Shown: positions 39,316 to 46,320 of the stretch, piece after piece | Layout: each line of letters opens with the position of its first letter | Position numbering within the stretch: the first letter of the stretch is position 1 | Assembly (NCBI GenBank): GCA_004794785.1 | Contig: SJOL01008668.1 | Span: 1,186,037 to 1,250,036, forward strand | DNA from: Opisthorchis felineus | Lineage: Eukaryota; Platyhelminthes; Trematoda; Opisthorchiida; Opisthorchiidae | Reading direction: 5' to 3' | Length of the DNA stretch: 64,000 nucleotides | Position numbers and translations under genes: made by a program | The notes under the pieces: generated by a model | What the model saw: only the letters and a program-made list of their open reading frames with translations | Database searches by the model: none | What the model was told of the DNA's origin: nothing

Positions 39316-42300
39316 CACTCAGTCGTGGCACTTTTTCACTGAATAGCTTCCGTGCAGCTCGAAGGAAGCACGAGGGATGAGATACTGTTGTGAAAAAAAG
39401 AAGGGACTGGCAAAAGAGATCTCACACCCACATGTTTAGAAGTACAGAAACATCAGTCGTTACTCACATGGGGTGGTGGTCTACGATCTTCGACGTTAAG
39501 GCGTCCCGGTATTTTCTCTAAGGTGCGTCGACAAAATCCTTATGACGGCCCGACGGAGAACTTGAAGTGCCCATAGATTTATTTAATGAAGACTCGATGT
39601 GAAATTAAGACGTTACAGGTGTAAAACTTAGGGTTTTATGCCGCAATTTGAAACCCACCCTGGATAGACTTTACCGTTACACACAGCCGGTCATCGAATC
39701 TTCCGAACTATCGGGAACTTTTTAGGGTTACAACAGGAACACGGAGCCAGACTTCATAGATTGTGCGAAACATCGTTACGGACTCCATTGAACTTAGACT
39801 ATTCAAACTGCTAACATGCATACGTCAGAGCAGGTGTTCGCCGAATTTGTGGTATACTTTGATTTGGTTCGTGCAGACATTCTGAAATAAAATACTAACA
39901 GCATAAGGAGCACGGAACGCTATTCGGGTCATTTCACTGGTCTGTTCAATAACTACCGCCGAGTTAGTGATGCTCCAACGTCACAATTACAGTGTTTTCA
40001 GATTAGCCCTCCTTGACGAGTCAAGTACTCGAAATAAGCAACAATGGAGTCACCTAAAGGATAACATAGGGATATCTGTATCAGCCGTAGATAGAAAATC
40101 ACGTGTCTAGGGTATGGATCAACAAACAACAGTTGCTTGATCGAACGGTTTGTTGAAAGATATTTTGGTTAATTTGTCTGGATGGGACACCAAGAAAACC
40201 AGTGATTCACCTAAAACCAAGTACGACAATACGAACCAGAAATTGCTGAGGCCCGGAGAACGGTTAACTTGAGTATGGGGCGATTTGCATTTGAGGGTTA
40301 GGGGTGTACCGTAAGTGTTCCGAGATCTTCAGCGTTCAAAACACACAACGACGAAGATAGTCCTTCGTTGACTTAAATTTAGATACAGCGATCTTCAGAT
40401 CCACATTTTGGAACCATGAATGGAAAAAAAAACGGTCTTCAGTGATGGCAAAATAATGACCTGTAGGGTCTACGGTGATGGGCTTGTTATCGGCATGGGA
40501 TGGGGAAAGAAAATTAATGTGAAGGAGCCTTTAGAGTTTGCGATTCCATTTCTTGTGATACATGAGCGTAATGTGCTTATATGATATGAGAAAATTATGG
40601 TTGGTTTCTACATCGGAACGCTGAAGTTTTTCCGTGGACAGTAAGTTGGAAAAATACTATTTCAACGTTTAAGAAAGAAGGTTATTAATTTTACCCAAGA
40701 TATTTGGTTGCTAGACCGTACAGCACACTCATTAAATATGTGAGGCAAGATGACAACGACAGAAAGACTGAAACATGCTCTCTTCTTCTGTAGATGCATT
40801 GTACAGAGGAGTGGTGGATGTGTTGTTAGGACTTCAGGCGAAAGGTTTGCATGCTCTGCTGTGCGAAATCGCTACACTGTGGTGGCTGTGGTTAACAATG
40901 GGTATTGTATCTCACAGAAATGCGTTGATTTTTGCGTTAAGACCGGACTTAGTACTTCAGTATCACACCCTCTCGACACAGGACAATATGCCTCGGGATT
41001 TCCTAGCACATAAAAATAAACTCAGTGGACAGGTGCGTTTTGAAATGTGCTGAAACGACACTACGCACAAACACGGAGTTAATAACGAAAAGATAGGTGG
41101 AGCATACATTTGTTTGGAGTTCGGCAGTTTTAAAAAATAGCCGTCCTTTTCTTGAGGGGTGTGAAGGAAAAAGAATCTATAATGTGGGAGTAGGGCCAAT
41201 GAGGTTGTAAAACTTGATGTTTTCTTATCTTGTGCAAACAAAGACACCACTCGATCAAAATGGTGTTTATACTGATGTATACGTGTGCGCATGTAAGAAG
41301 CCAGCGGGCGATAGAATACCCCGTGAAATCAGGAGAGCGAGATACACGGGATGACAACAACAAGCTGACGGACAGATTAGGCGGAGCATAATCGGTTCTA
41401 GTGATCTGATAGTGCGGAAATGAAAATAAATCAACCACCCAACGGTATACATTGAGCTGACAGCTAGACAACTTCACACACTCTACCGGAATGTATGAGT
41501 GCGATTCCAGATGGTACACCTGGAGATAACTGACATCCAGAGTGACATCCGCAGAAACGGGCGAATAGGGGGTGACTACGGTTGCATTCGACGGAGATGG
41601 CGGAGTGACCGGCTGTATGACTTTGTAACGAGTACAGTTCAATGCCCTAGTATGATCACGAGAAGACCTTTCCGAGAAAGACGTAGCAATTTGTTAGACG
41701 TATTCACACAGTCTCACGTAACTTCTTTATTGCGACATTCGTGCGACAGAGGAGGACGGAAACATATCGATCGTGGTCGGTAAAAGTATCTACGTGAAAA
41801 CCGCAATCAATACGCGGTAAAACATCCTGGAGCCATAAATGGCAAAGCGAGGACAAGAATCATCATCGACAGCAATAAACCAGTAATAAATACTGATGCT
41901 TAACTGCCATACAACCATGAGGGAAGAATGCCTTAGTAAAGTGGAAAGAAAAGGGAAGGATAGGGACTTGGTGCGAAGAAGCACTATGTCTTTGAGGAAA
42001 ACGACCAAGGATAAGCTGCCTAAACCTTTGGACAGCATTGAAACTAACATATATGAGTAGATCTGAGTAAGGCACCATCAGCGGGGTCAATCCAGTGTCC
42101 TTTGCGAACCTCATCCGACTTAAGCCCAGCGCACAACGACAGGCGAACTTTAGCTAGGCAGTCTGTCCGGGAAATGAACGCATGAGCACCACCGGTCACA
42201 TTCCACATCTTGTTGGGTTTCTAACCACGTGCAGGAAGACCCACACGGACCTTAACCAGAAGGGCTAGAAGATTGTACAGTGCTAAGTTTGATTGTACCG

Positions 42301-45226
42301 GTCTTCTTTTCGCGTTCCCAGGGACCTTTCTGCAACAGTTGTTTGGAGTTCATAACAGTGTTTCCACTGCTAGCTGGCGGTTCCGCATGCGCTAAACATG
42401 TCCCAACCACCTTAACCTGATGAGTTTCACTTGCTGCTCTAGTGGTACTGACTTATCACAAAGCGCTCGTTTAGGTACCACCGCATGGCGAACACGGCGC
42501 AGTCGGATAACGCCCGTGACACTATGGAGGCACTGATAATCAAACGTTTGAGTTCGTTTAGGGTTCTCGGATCAGAGAGGTCATGTTTCACAACCGTAGG
42601 TCGCCTTGTCCAAGAGGCCCTCCAGCTTTAGTGAAATCCGTTTCTGATGCCATAAATAATGTGGATTCGCGAATGTCGCTTGCACCTTGATAATGGATGC
42701 ATTGACCTACTCTGCCACGGTACGGTTGTGGCTTATGAAAGTGCGGACTGATGGTCGTCAAATAGCAAGACAATGTCGTCCACATTGTCCGAGTCTATTA
42801 GTTTTTCTCTAGATGTACTACATGCGTCGAAATGCGTCCAATCAAGGAAGGAAGCATCAGGTCGGGAACACAGCGCTATCTCAATACTGGTGCAACGAAC
42901 TGCGGCAGCTGAAAAATCATTTGAAGTCAGCCGTTGATAAGTTCTAGACAGTGAACTTGCCATAAGCTCAATTACTTGGATCTTGTGTCCGGGTTTCAGA
43001 AACGCAGCAAACGTCTATGGATAAAAGATCGAGAGCGCGCAAGAGGAGATAGTTGGCGAGCTTGCTCGATGGTTCGAACAATAAAAGCTGCAATAAAACA
43101 CGAGGGAGTGGGGTCTGATTGGGGAAAAGCGAGCAGCAAATGTGAGCTGTGGTGTGCGGTTGGTCACTGGACGTCGCATGGGCATCCTCCAGCATGGTGC
43201 AGTGAGTTGCCGTGGTACACAGAACGTCGCACCACGATAAGGTCCAGTCACTTCGCGACATACAAGAAAGAGGTTTTTGAGTCCAATTAACTAGAAAGAG
43301 AAGTCGTTACTCGAGGGGCCAGTCAATACGTGAGCACCTGATGTGGATCCCGTGATAGAAGGATAAGTGGCGCTATAAAGTGTCTAAGAGCGAGTTAATC
43401 ACAGTGCTAATCAACAGCTCGTGGCCAAACGGTTAAGTGTTCAAGTTATTAGGCGAGAGACAGGTTCCAAACTTCCTTTGGTTTCGTGAGATTCGCACTG
43501 CTGATAATTCCAAATAAAGATGAAACAACTGTGCAGTGCTTTTTGGCTTTTTAGTACCGATCGGCTTCAATTACGGAACGAAAGCTCAAATGAAGAATTC
43601 GGGACCAACCGGAAAAAATTTCTGATTCGCTTGGTGACCGAAGAAGCCGTCGACCAGTACAGATGAAAGAATGCAAACCGATTTCATTCCATAAATAAGG
43701 GGAACATCAGTACAATTAAGGGAAAAATTAATGTCCAGTATAAATGGCCTCGCTACACTTGTGTTGAAGTGCGAGGGCGATTGACCGATTACGGCAATAT
43801 CAGGACTAAAGACTACCAATAAAGATGCTGACTGTTAATCCACCGCAAACAACTTTGCATGTTTCACGAACAACAAGAAATCGAGTAAGCAAGTAAGTAA
43901 ACAAGTGGGCAAGAAAGTGAGCAAGTATGTAAGTGGAGGTGGAATAAACTAAGTTAACTGATCAATATATAAGTAGGTGGGTCAGCATGGAGCTAAAATA
44001 AGACTTTATGGTTTGCACAAAGTTAAATATCCAACCTGCAGTTAATCCTGCAAGTGAAGCCAAGAGGAGAAGCACTCTACAACTGCTTTGTCCTTGTTAA
44101 CAATCATCAGCAGTACGCGTGTCAAAAATCTGCAAAATCCGAACCCACAATATTGCGACAATGAGTCGAAGACCACCATTCGGCTACTGGTGGCTGATCA
44201 GCTGCACAACCGGCTCACATTTGGACAAGATATTGCGGATATCTCAAGGGTTGGATGAATCGCTATTCAAATTCAATGACCCTACGGTGAAAGGCGCCTG
44301 AGGTGTACAGGACAAATGAACTGGTTTTAATGAGATTTCATCCAGTCCATTTCTGTGTGAATGTCCAGGACACATGCGGTAATGCTTAGGTTAGCGGAAC
44401 GGTCAACGCACACGTGGTATTATGATAGAGCGGAGGAAATGCACTGGTACTGAGACAGTAACTTAATTTACCTTTGTTCTGTGCGGAATGGATTGTCTGA
44501 TAGTCATCAAAATTCAGTGCCGTAAATACACTGGTAATGACGGAAAATACTGTAATAACGGTATTTTCCTCAGCTTAGTTCTCGGTCTGAATCTCGAAAG
44601 CTAACGTTCCAGTAAAAAAACCCACAAAAAGTGCACAACGTACATTAACGCCCAAAATCAGGTAAAAAACACTTGTACAGCGCGTCGTATGTAAAGTGTA
44701 TGCCGTGACAACATTCTGGAAATTCTCACGCCTTCTGGATGCAGCACTGGCAACCGGCATTCTGCGAATACTGGGTCATGATTGGCTGTTGGGTCCAGCC
44801 TTTCGACCAATCAGAGTTCGCCTAGATGCCGGACCGGCAAGCGGCCCGAACTTTTGGCCAATCTTGTGCGGGATTGGCTTCTAGGCCGTAGCAGCGCCTA
44901 ACTGCGAGCGGTAAAGCGGTATCTGTGTGGAATTCCGCCTAACAAAGATGCACCAAGCTTGCAAAGTATCCGCTCATTTACAAACACGATACATATAATC
45001 CCACAAAAGGAAAGATTGTTGAGAGCACTACTCACCCCATATGGTATCATTTCGGGCCAAAAACGTTGGTGCGAATTGCTTCTTATTCTCTGTCCCAACA
45101 AATCCCAGCCAACTTGGATATTGTTGGAGATATTCACTTTTTTTCAGTAGGTGAGGCAATTCATTTTTGGGATCCAGAAAATAGTTGTCTTTGATGCTCT
45201 CGAACACATCTCCACTCGAAGCTTGA
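2346..45226 (-). CDS. RhoGEF (DH-PH) gene, minus strand, partial at its 5' end
   Basis: This is the gene-level summary; exons are listed separately. It encodes a guanine nucleotide exchange factor that would load GTP onto a Rho-family GTPase, normally at the cytoplasmic face of membranes. From 45226 down to 2346 the nine proposed exons keep one reading frame with matched phases (1,702 nt, about 567 codons). The order is: linker and start of DH (45036-45226), DH helix 1 (37923-38185), DH middle (30658-30780), CR3 helix (29058-29175), DH end plus PH strand 1 (21743-21991), PH middle (12785-12865 and 5995-6035, less certain), PH end (5029-5224), and C-terminal tail (2346-2785). The single DH followed by PH, and the spacing of 'RNDTIWE' before the DH core, resemble the Lbc/PDZ-RhoGEF/LARG group. 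The 5' exons were not found with confidence. Introns run from 0.8 to 8.9 kb and host most of the retroelements. Confidence 0.85.
2812..3075 (+). repeat. Dispersed repeat family C, copy 1
   Basis: This shares, in order, 'AACACATTACTAATAGGGTTG', 'AACATCATAAGCGAGAGATT', 'AAATGAGTGTATTTCG' and 'ACTCGTTTCAACG..TTTTAAACGGAG' with the copies at 3148-3480, 46321 onward and 50262 onward; 47945-48070 is an inverted copy. I see no A or B box in the parts I aligned, so the class is unknown. It lies within 30 bases of the terminal-exon acceptor. Confidence 0.55.
3148..3480 (+). repeat. Dispersed repeat family C, copy 2
   Basis: This carries 'AACACATTACTCATAAGG', 'GAATATCATGAGCGAGAGG' and 'CAAATGAGTGTATTTCGGC' in the same order and orientation as copy 1, about 330 bases away. 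The limits are estimated. Confidence 0.55.
5029..5224 (-). CDS. RhoGEF exon: C-terminal half of the PH domain
   Basis: The acceptor tract 'CTTTCTCCCCGTTTCCTTGCAG' precedes 5224 and the donor 'CTGG|GTAAGT' follows 5029. The exon is 196 nt, phase 0 in and phase 1 out. The peptide begins '[20 protein letters not shown]', then '[19 protein letters not shown]' and '[14 protein letters not shown]'. The alternating hydrophobic strands followed by a helix with the invariant PH tryptophan (VRWEKVI) match PH strands 5-7 and the C-terminal helix. In the Lbc/PDZ-RhoGEF group this segment takes the form 'FFI..' and then a 'W' in the last helix. It joins in frame to the terminal exon. Confidence 0.87.
5995..6035 (-). 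CDS. Probable 41-nt microexon, middle of the PH domain
   Basis: The acceptor 'GATTACAAGTAG' precedes 6035 and the donor 'GTGCAG|GTAAAT' follows 5995. The reading is phase 1 in and phase 0 out, giving '[13 protein letters not shown]'. The phase out matches the phase 0 start of exon 5029-5224, 770 bases away. The phase in matches both the exon at 21743 and the alternative end of the candidate exon at 12785. Its short length and weak pyrimidine tract leave room for chance. If it is absent, the PH domain loses about 14 residues between strands 4 and 5. Confidence 0.5.
6036..12784 (-). other. Intron of the RhoGEF gene, holding an antisense RTE fragment
   Basis: No phase-compatible exon was recognised between 6.0 and 12.8 kb. 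The only element I can name is the plus-strand RTE fragment at 8331-9050. A CpG-rich patch lies at about 7925-8060, just upstream of it. A short (TTG)n run occurs near 9685-9700. Confidence 0.5.
8331..9050 (+). mobile_element. RTE-type non-LTR retrotransposon, 3' fragment (antisense in intron)
   Basis: An open frame from 8331 to 9056 reads '[20 protein letters not shown]', '[20 protein letters not shown]', '[19 protein letters not shown]' and '[14 protein letters not shown]'. This is the conserved C-terminal region after the reverse transcriptase of RTE-type elements common in flukes. The catalytic RT and the endonuclease are missing, as expected for a 5'-truncated insertion. The frame stays open for 241 codons, so this is the best-preserved copy in the window. 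It continues through a 3' UTR to a (GAT)n-like tail near 9035-9050. The family name comes from recall of similar fluke proteins. Confidence 0.8.
12785..12865 (-). CDS. Candidate RhoGEF exon: PH strands 2-3
   Basis: A very good acceptor ('TTACTTCCTTGTCCTCTTCAG') precedes 12865. Entered in phase 1, as the exon at 21743 requires, it gives '[20 protein letters not shown]' (the first residue uses the donor C). Two hydrophobic strands separated by a turn fit PH strands 2 and 3, which are otherwise missing. The end is uncertain. A donor at 12785 (phase 1) joins to the microexon at 6035, whereas one at 12828 (phase 0) would join directly to 5224. The open frame continues to a stop near 12650, so the evidence is splice-site, phase and pattern only. 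Confidence 0.38.
15106..15465 (-). other. Unidentified 121-codon open frame within an intron
   Basis: One minus-strand frame runs open between a TAG near 15465 and a TGA just after a run of Lys codons near 15106. It includes '[20 protein letters not shown]' and '[20 protein letters not shown]'. Its composition reads like protein, but there is no suitable start, no clear splice pair and no family I know. It may be a retrogene or pseudogene remnant, or chance. Confidence 0.2.
16562..17245 (+). mobile_element. Gypsy-type LTR element, 5' leader and gag, copy 1, cut by the assembly gap
   Basis: A gag-like frame starts near 16722 with the in-frame peptide '[14 protein letters not shown]' and continues as '[20 protein letters not shown]' until the N run. 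The same segment is repeated at 18155-18827, with eleven substitutions and one 11-base difference near 16760. The leader ahead of gag is non-coding; I could not find a convincing LTR or primer-binding site. It is antisense to the host gene. Confidence 0.75.
17246..18154. other. Assembly gap (909 N)
   Basis: This is a run of unknown bases. Any open frame drawn through it is meaningless. It is flanked by the two gag copies of the same element, a typical place for an assembler to fail. Confidence 1.
18155..19019 (+). pseudogene. Gypsy-type gag, copy 2, ending in a broken zinc knuckle
   Basis: The frame 18375-19019 (214 codons) encodes a gag-like protein. It has a helical capsid-type middle ('[20 protein letters not shown]'), a linker, and a C-terminal '[13 protein letters not shown]' followed by TAA. 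A retroviral-type zinc knuckle is Cys-X2-Cys-X4-His-X4-Cys, and the TAA falls exactly where the fourth ligand should be. The gag-pol frame is therefore interrupted at the nucleic-acid binding motif. The pol remnants that follow are in several frames. Confidence 0.8.
19148..20000 (+). pseudogene. Degenerate Gypsy-type pol: protease/RT/RNase H remnants
   Basis: Short matching pieces occur in the expected order but in different frames. Near 19300-19400 there is RT-palm-like '[20 protein letters not shown]' and '[15 protein letters not shown]'. The '[14 protein letters not shown]' connection lies near 19645-19695, and '[13 protein letters not shown]' near 19710. RNase H-like '[20 protein letters not shown]' and 'YVSRDLTNA' lie near 19820-19910. 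The stops and frame changes mean it cannot make an enzyme. No catalytic YxDD motif was found where it should follow the RT palm. A possible integrase region beyond 20.2 kb was not recognised. Confidence 0.72.
21743..21991 (-). CDS. RhoGEF exon: end of DH domain and first PH strand
   Basis: The acceptor tract 'CTCTTCTTGGTGTAG' precedes 21991 and the donor 'CACAAC|GTACGT' follows 21743. The exon is 249 nt, phase 1 in and out. It starts '[20 protein letters not shown]', the last long DH helix, continues '[13 protein letters not shown]', and then enters the PH domain with '[19 protein letters not shown]'. In the Lbc/LARG group the same place reads as a helix followed by a '..EGPL' strand. An earlier AG at 22020 would give a longer frame but not the right phase after exon 29058-29175, so the inner acceptor is preferred. 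Confidence 0.9.
21992..29057 (-). other. RhoGEF intron (7.1 kb) with an RTE fragment
   Basis: The donor is 'CGCTCA|GTGCGT' at 29058. The interior has a sense-oriented RTE remnant at 24640-25290. Around 26440-26650 a tRNA-like phrase ('GTGGCTAGAGCGGTTGTG') suggests another old SINE, not assigned. I see no exon. Confidence 0.55.
24640..25290 (-). mobile_element. RTE-type retrotransposon 3' fragment, frameshifted
   Basis: The minus strand carries the RTE C-terminal motifs in the right order but shifting frame: '[11 protein letters not shown]' near 25210, '[16 protein letters not shown]' near 25115, '[20 protein letters not shown]' near 24990 and '[20 protein letters not shown]' near 24840. The last of these lies in an open frame, 24622-24924. 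The reverse transcriptase core and endonuclease are absent. It has the same orientation as the RhoGEF gene. Confidence 0.75.
29058..29175 (-). CDS. RhoGEF exon: DH conserved region 3 (GTPase-contact helix)
   Basis: The acceptor 'CCAACCCCCTACAG' precedes 29175 and the donor 'CTCA|GTGCGT' follows 29058. The exon is 118 nt, phase 0 in and phase 1 out. The peptide includes '[20 protein letters not shown]' followed by '[11 protein letters not shown]' (the last Asn spans the junction). DH proteins of this group have a 'L.D.I...QR.TKYPLLL..I' helix here, so the QR and TK pairs are kept but 'YPLLL' is replaced by 'FEPLI'. It joins exon 30658-30780 directly ('AAFFE' + 'KCKQ'). Confidence 0.9.
30658..30780 (-). 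CDS. RhoGEF exon: DH conserved region 2
   Basis: An excellent acceptor ('TTCTGTCCACTCCTTCTCCGCAG') precedes 30780 and the donor 'TTCGAA|GTAAGT' follows 30658. The exon is exactly 41 codons, phase 0 in and out. The peptide runs '[20 protein letters not shown]', '[11 protein letters not shown]', '[10 protein letters not shown]'. DH domains have an 'F.G....Y..F...Q..AL.......F..F....' helix pair here, and spacing and hydrophobic positions agree. Upstream it joins 'LGACLAQL' of exon 37923-38185. Confidence 0.92.
32165..32345 (+). repeat. SINE, family A, plus-strand copy
   Basis: A box-like 'GAGTGGTTCATTAATTTAG' is followed by 'GAAGGTTCGTGGTGCGAACC' (B box), 'CCCTTGTCTAGGGTTGG' and 'GTGCTTCCTACGGGTTGCAG'. 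This is the order seen in reverse at 38410, 57595 and 62085. The antisense reading of this family gives peptides such as '[18 protein letters not shown]' in fluke gene predictions. Confidence 0.7.
32640..32815 (-). repeat. SINE, family B, minus copy
   Basis: The minus strand reads 'AAGTGCGAGTTACTCACGC', 'CTCAGCCGCTTCTGGCCGAAC' and, after a B-box-like 'GGCTCGGGTTG', 'GATGCGCAGTGCTGGTGAT'. All of these line up with 36890-37129. Another partial copy faces it on the plus strand at 32925-33060. Confidence 0.6.
32925..33060 (+). repeat. SINE, family B, partial plus copy
   Basis: 'CAGTCGCTCGTGGAGGAACGG' contains the A-box region, followed by 'GAGATGCACAGTGCTCATCAG', which matches the family body. 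It is divergent, and its limits are approximate. Confidence 0.45.
36890..37129 (-). repeat. SINE, family B, full-length minus copy
   Basis: Read on the minus strand: 'GAGAAGTCGTCACTCGAGG', 'GTGATGTGAATCCCGTGATTG', 'GAGTTAATCATAATGCTGATC', 'GCTCGTGGCCGAACGGTTG' (a tRNA-Leu/Ser-like A box), a B-box-like 'GGGTTGGAGG', then 'GATGCGCTCTGCTGATAATTC' and 'GAAACAACTGTAAAGTGCTTC'. This is the best reference copy of the family in the window. Confidence 0.7.
37250..37400 (+). repeat. SINE, family B, partial plus copy
   Basis: 'CGGTTCGAGACTGCC' (B box) is followed by 'GATACGCACTGTCGATGATTC' and 'GATGAAACAGCTGTAAAGTGC'. It faces the minus copy 120 bases away. It creates the 109-codon plus-strand frame at 37097-37426, which I do not consider a gene. 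Confidence 0.6.
37923..38185 (-). CDS. RhoGEF exon: DH conserved region 1
   Basis: The acceptor 'TTTTTCCCCTCACACGCAG' precedes 38185 and the donor 'CAGCTG|GTGAGT' follows 37923. The exon is 263 nt, phase 1 in and phase 0 out. The peptide starts '[20 protein letters not shown]' and continues '..[20 protein letters not shown]', '[19 protein letters not shown]'. This is the DH helix 1 signature (EL..tE..Y...L..l...Y..pl) followed by the 'lFp.l..l...H...l' helix. The Glu of 'FSER' is the residue that in known DH domains contacts switch I of the GTPase. A 24-residue insert-like loop lies between the two helices. It is the most recognisable exon in the window. Confidence 0.95.
38410..38590 (-). repeat. 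SINE, family A, minus-strand copy
   Basis: The plus strand shows 'CATGCCACCCGAAGGAAGCAC', 'CGAACCTAGACAGGAACAGTC', 'GATGCAGAGGTTGGATTGG' and then the tRNA-like head near 38560-38590. This order matches 57595-57750 and 62085-62245. Confidence 0.7.
39286..39390 (-). repeat. Truncated SINE A with a (AAT)10 tail
   Basis: A run of AAT units at 39286-39315 (plus strand) is followed by 'CACTCAGTCGTGGCAC' and 'CTCGAAGGAAGCACGAGGGA', the 3' part of family A in reverse. The copy at 57584 also begins with AATAATAAT, so an (ATT)n tail is the natural 3' end of the family. Confidence 0.65.
42200..43261 (-). mobile_element. RTE-type retrotransposon, internally deleted and frame-broken
   Basis: From 43261 the minus strand reads a 5' stretch and then '[19 protein letters not shown]', the RTE endonuclease N-terminus with its SETR motif. 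A stop and frame change lead to '[20 protein letters not shown]' and '[14 protein letters not shown]' (endonuclease core). This passes without a break into '[20 protein letters not shown]', which corresponds to the reverse transcriptase catalytic 'YADD' region with Tyr-Ala replaced by Asn-Val. Everything between the endonuclease and the RT palm, several hundred codons in an intact element, is missing. Remnants of the C-terminal region follow to about 42.3 kb. Confidence 0.72.
43299..43580 (+). repeat. SINE, family B, near full-length plus copy
   Basis: It opens 'GAGAAGTCGTTACTCGAGGG', continues 'GCGAGTTAATCACAGTGCTAA', has an A box ('CGTGGCCAAACGGTTAAG') and a B-box-like 'AGGTTCCAAAC', and ends 'AAACAACTGTGCAGTGC'. 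It lies directly beside the deleted RTE element. Confidence 0.7.
43884..43936 (+). repeat. Degenerate AAGT/CAAG short tandem repeat
   Basis: There are about a dozen imperfect tetranucleotide units ('AAGCAAGTAAGTAAACAAGT' type), ending before 'GGAGGTGG'. Confidence 0.6.
44060..44215 (-). repeat. SINE, family B, minus copy
   Basis: The minus strand reads 'CAGCTGATCAGCCACCAGTAG', 'CCGAATGGTGGTC', 'GGGTTCGGATTTTG' (B box) and 'CGCGTACTGCTGATGATTG', aligned with 36890-37129. Confidence 0.6.
44781..44877. promoter_or_regulatory. Cluster of four CCAAT/ATTGG boxes in a GC-rich patch
   Basis: ATTGG occurs at 44781-44785 and 44873-44877, and CCAAT at 44807-44811 and 44858-44862, each within a good NF-Y-like context ('GATTGGCTG', 'GACCAATCAG', 'GGCCAATC', 'GATTGGCTT'). 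The patch is GC-richer than its surroundings and lies 160-255 bases downstream of exon 45036-45226. It could be an internal promoter or the promoter of a repeat. No TATA box or transcript start is claimed. Confidence 0.3.
45036..45226 (-). CDS. RhoGEF exon: linker leading into the DH domain
   Basis: The acceptor 'CACCTTTTCTTCCTCTTCAG' precedes 45226 and the donor 'ATGGG|GTGAGT' follows 45036. The exon is 191 nt, phase 2 in and phase 1 out. The peptide is '[20 protein letters not shown]', '[20 protein letters not shown]' and '[20 protein letters not shown]', then 'TIW'. The final G plus 'AA' of exon 38185 makes Glu, giving '[19 protein letters not shown]', the usual 'R..vi.EL..tE..y...L' entry to a DH domain. 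That continuity across a 6.9 kb intron supports both exons. Before the DH, related proteins have a Trp-containing helix, which 'PSWLGFV' resembles. Confidence 0.87.
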
Positions 45227-45696
45227 CTGAAGAGGAAGAAAAGGTGAATATATTGCTATAAGACAAGACTAGAATGGAAATACGATGGGATGGAGCTAAC
45301 ATTTTATACTACTTGAATAAAGGAATCATCAGGAGGATTTATTGATCAACTTTTGGGTTTGCTACATTCTGGCAAGCGGTTTTAGCACAACCATGCCGTC
45401 AAAAACCCAACGAACGTACTATATTGTGCCTAACGAATATCTTGTGCCCAAAGAAAAGGATCGTTCAGTCAAACGAAAAGGAGTAACCCGTACTTGGCTA
45501 TTCATATGTTTCGAGCACTGTAGAACAAGTGAGTATAGTTGCCAGATCCTCAACAAGTGTGACTTACACATGAAACTGCTAAAAACGGTGTCATGCAAAC
45601 CGATCTACTATTTTGAAAAGAAATCATGAAGATCAAGCTATGTAAGTGGCCGTTGTTCTGTTTGCTGGACTGGTCGATTCACTGTTTAACGAGTAC

Positions 45697-46000
45697 GCAC
45701 GGTTGGTGTCACCACATTCGACGCAGAGGGGGTTCCAACCAAATTCTTCAGTTAGTTTGGACTGATTGTGAGGCAGGTGTGAAATCACCGGTCTAATAAT
45801 CACAAAGTCTCCCTGAGTAGAAAGATTTCTATCGCGTTGGTAACAATGCGGTTTCTGAGTTGACCCATCAGACCGAGTTGAGAAGACGATCGACTGGACG
45901 ATTGTTCCTTCACTGTTCTTGCAAGTTCGATTTGCAAGTAAAACCCCGGCAGACGGTGAAGGCGTATTGACTACCAAAAAGTAAATAACCCACTGTCCAA
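45697..46000 (-). CDS. Candidate upstream RhoGEF exon
   Basis: The acceptor tract 'TTTGTCTATTTTTCTCAG' precedes 46000. The frame then stays open for more than 100 codons ('GQWVIYFLVVNTPSPSAGVL', 'SEGTIVQSIVFSTRSDGSTQ', '..NPLCVECGDTNRA'). A donor at 45697 ('CGTGC|GTACTC', weak) would give phase 2 and join exon 45226 in frame. No domain is recognised; the sequence is Ser/Thr/Asn-rich, like an inter-domain region. The weak donor is the main doubt. Confidence 0.4.
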
Positions 46001-46320
46001 CTGAGAAAAATAGACAAACGTACAGTCTACCGCCGATGTGTCAGTACACAGCGGAACGTCCGGACTCACTCAATTATAGGGTATGTGGTTGGAATATCAG
46101 ACACTTTTTCGACCTGATTAGAGAGGCAAAAACGCACCGATGAACTGTCCATTGGAGAAGTGGACTTTGCATATTCCACTTGTTTGCGTCAAAGGAGACA
46201 ACTGAAACAAGTAACCTCGTCTCAATGGCGAGTCGAATTTTGGACATTTGAACCGATTTTAGGTGCCTGAATAACAGGTGAGATGAACCGTGAACGATAA
46301 AACCAGAAGACTTTTCTTGA

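Larger units (their letters stand above)
38186..45035 (-). other. RhoGEF intron (6.9 kb), crowded with repeats
   Basis: The donor is 'ATGGG|GTGAGT' at 45036. The interior contains SINE A copies (38410-38590 and 39286-39390), a deleted RTE element (42200-43261), SINE B copies (43299-43580 and 44060-44215), a degenerate AAGT/CAAG tract (43884-43936) and a cluster of CCAAT-type motifs (44781-44877). Nothing is recognised between 39.4 and 42.2 kb. Confidence 0.6.
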
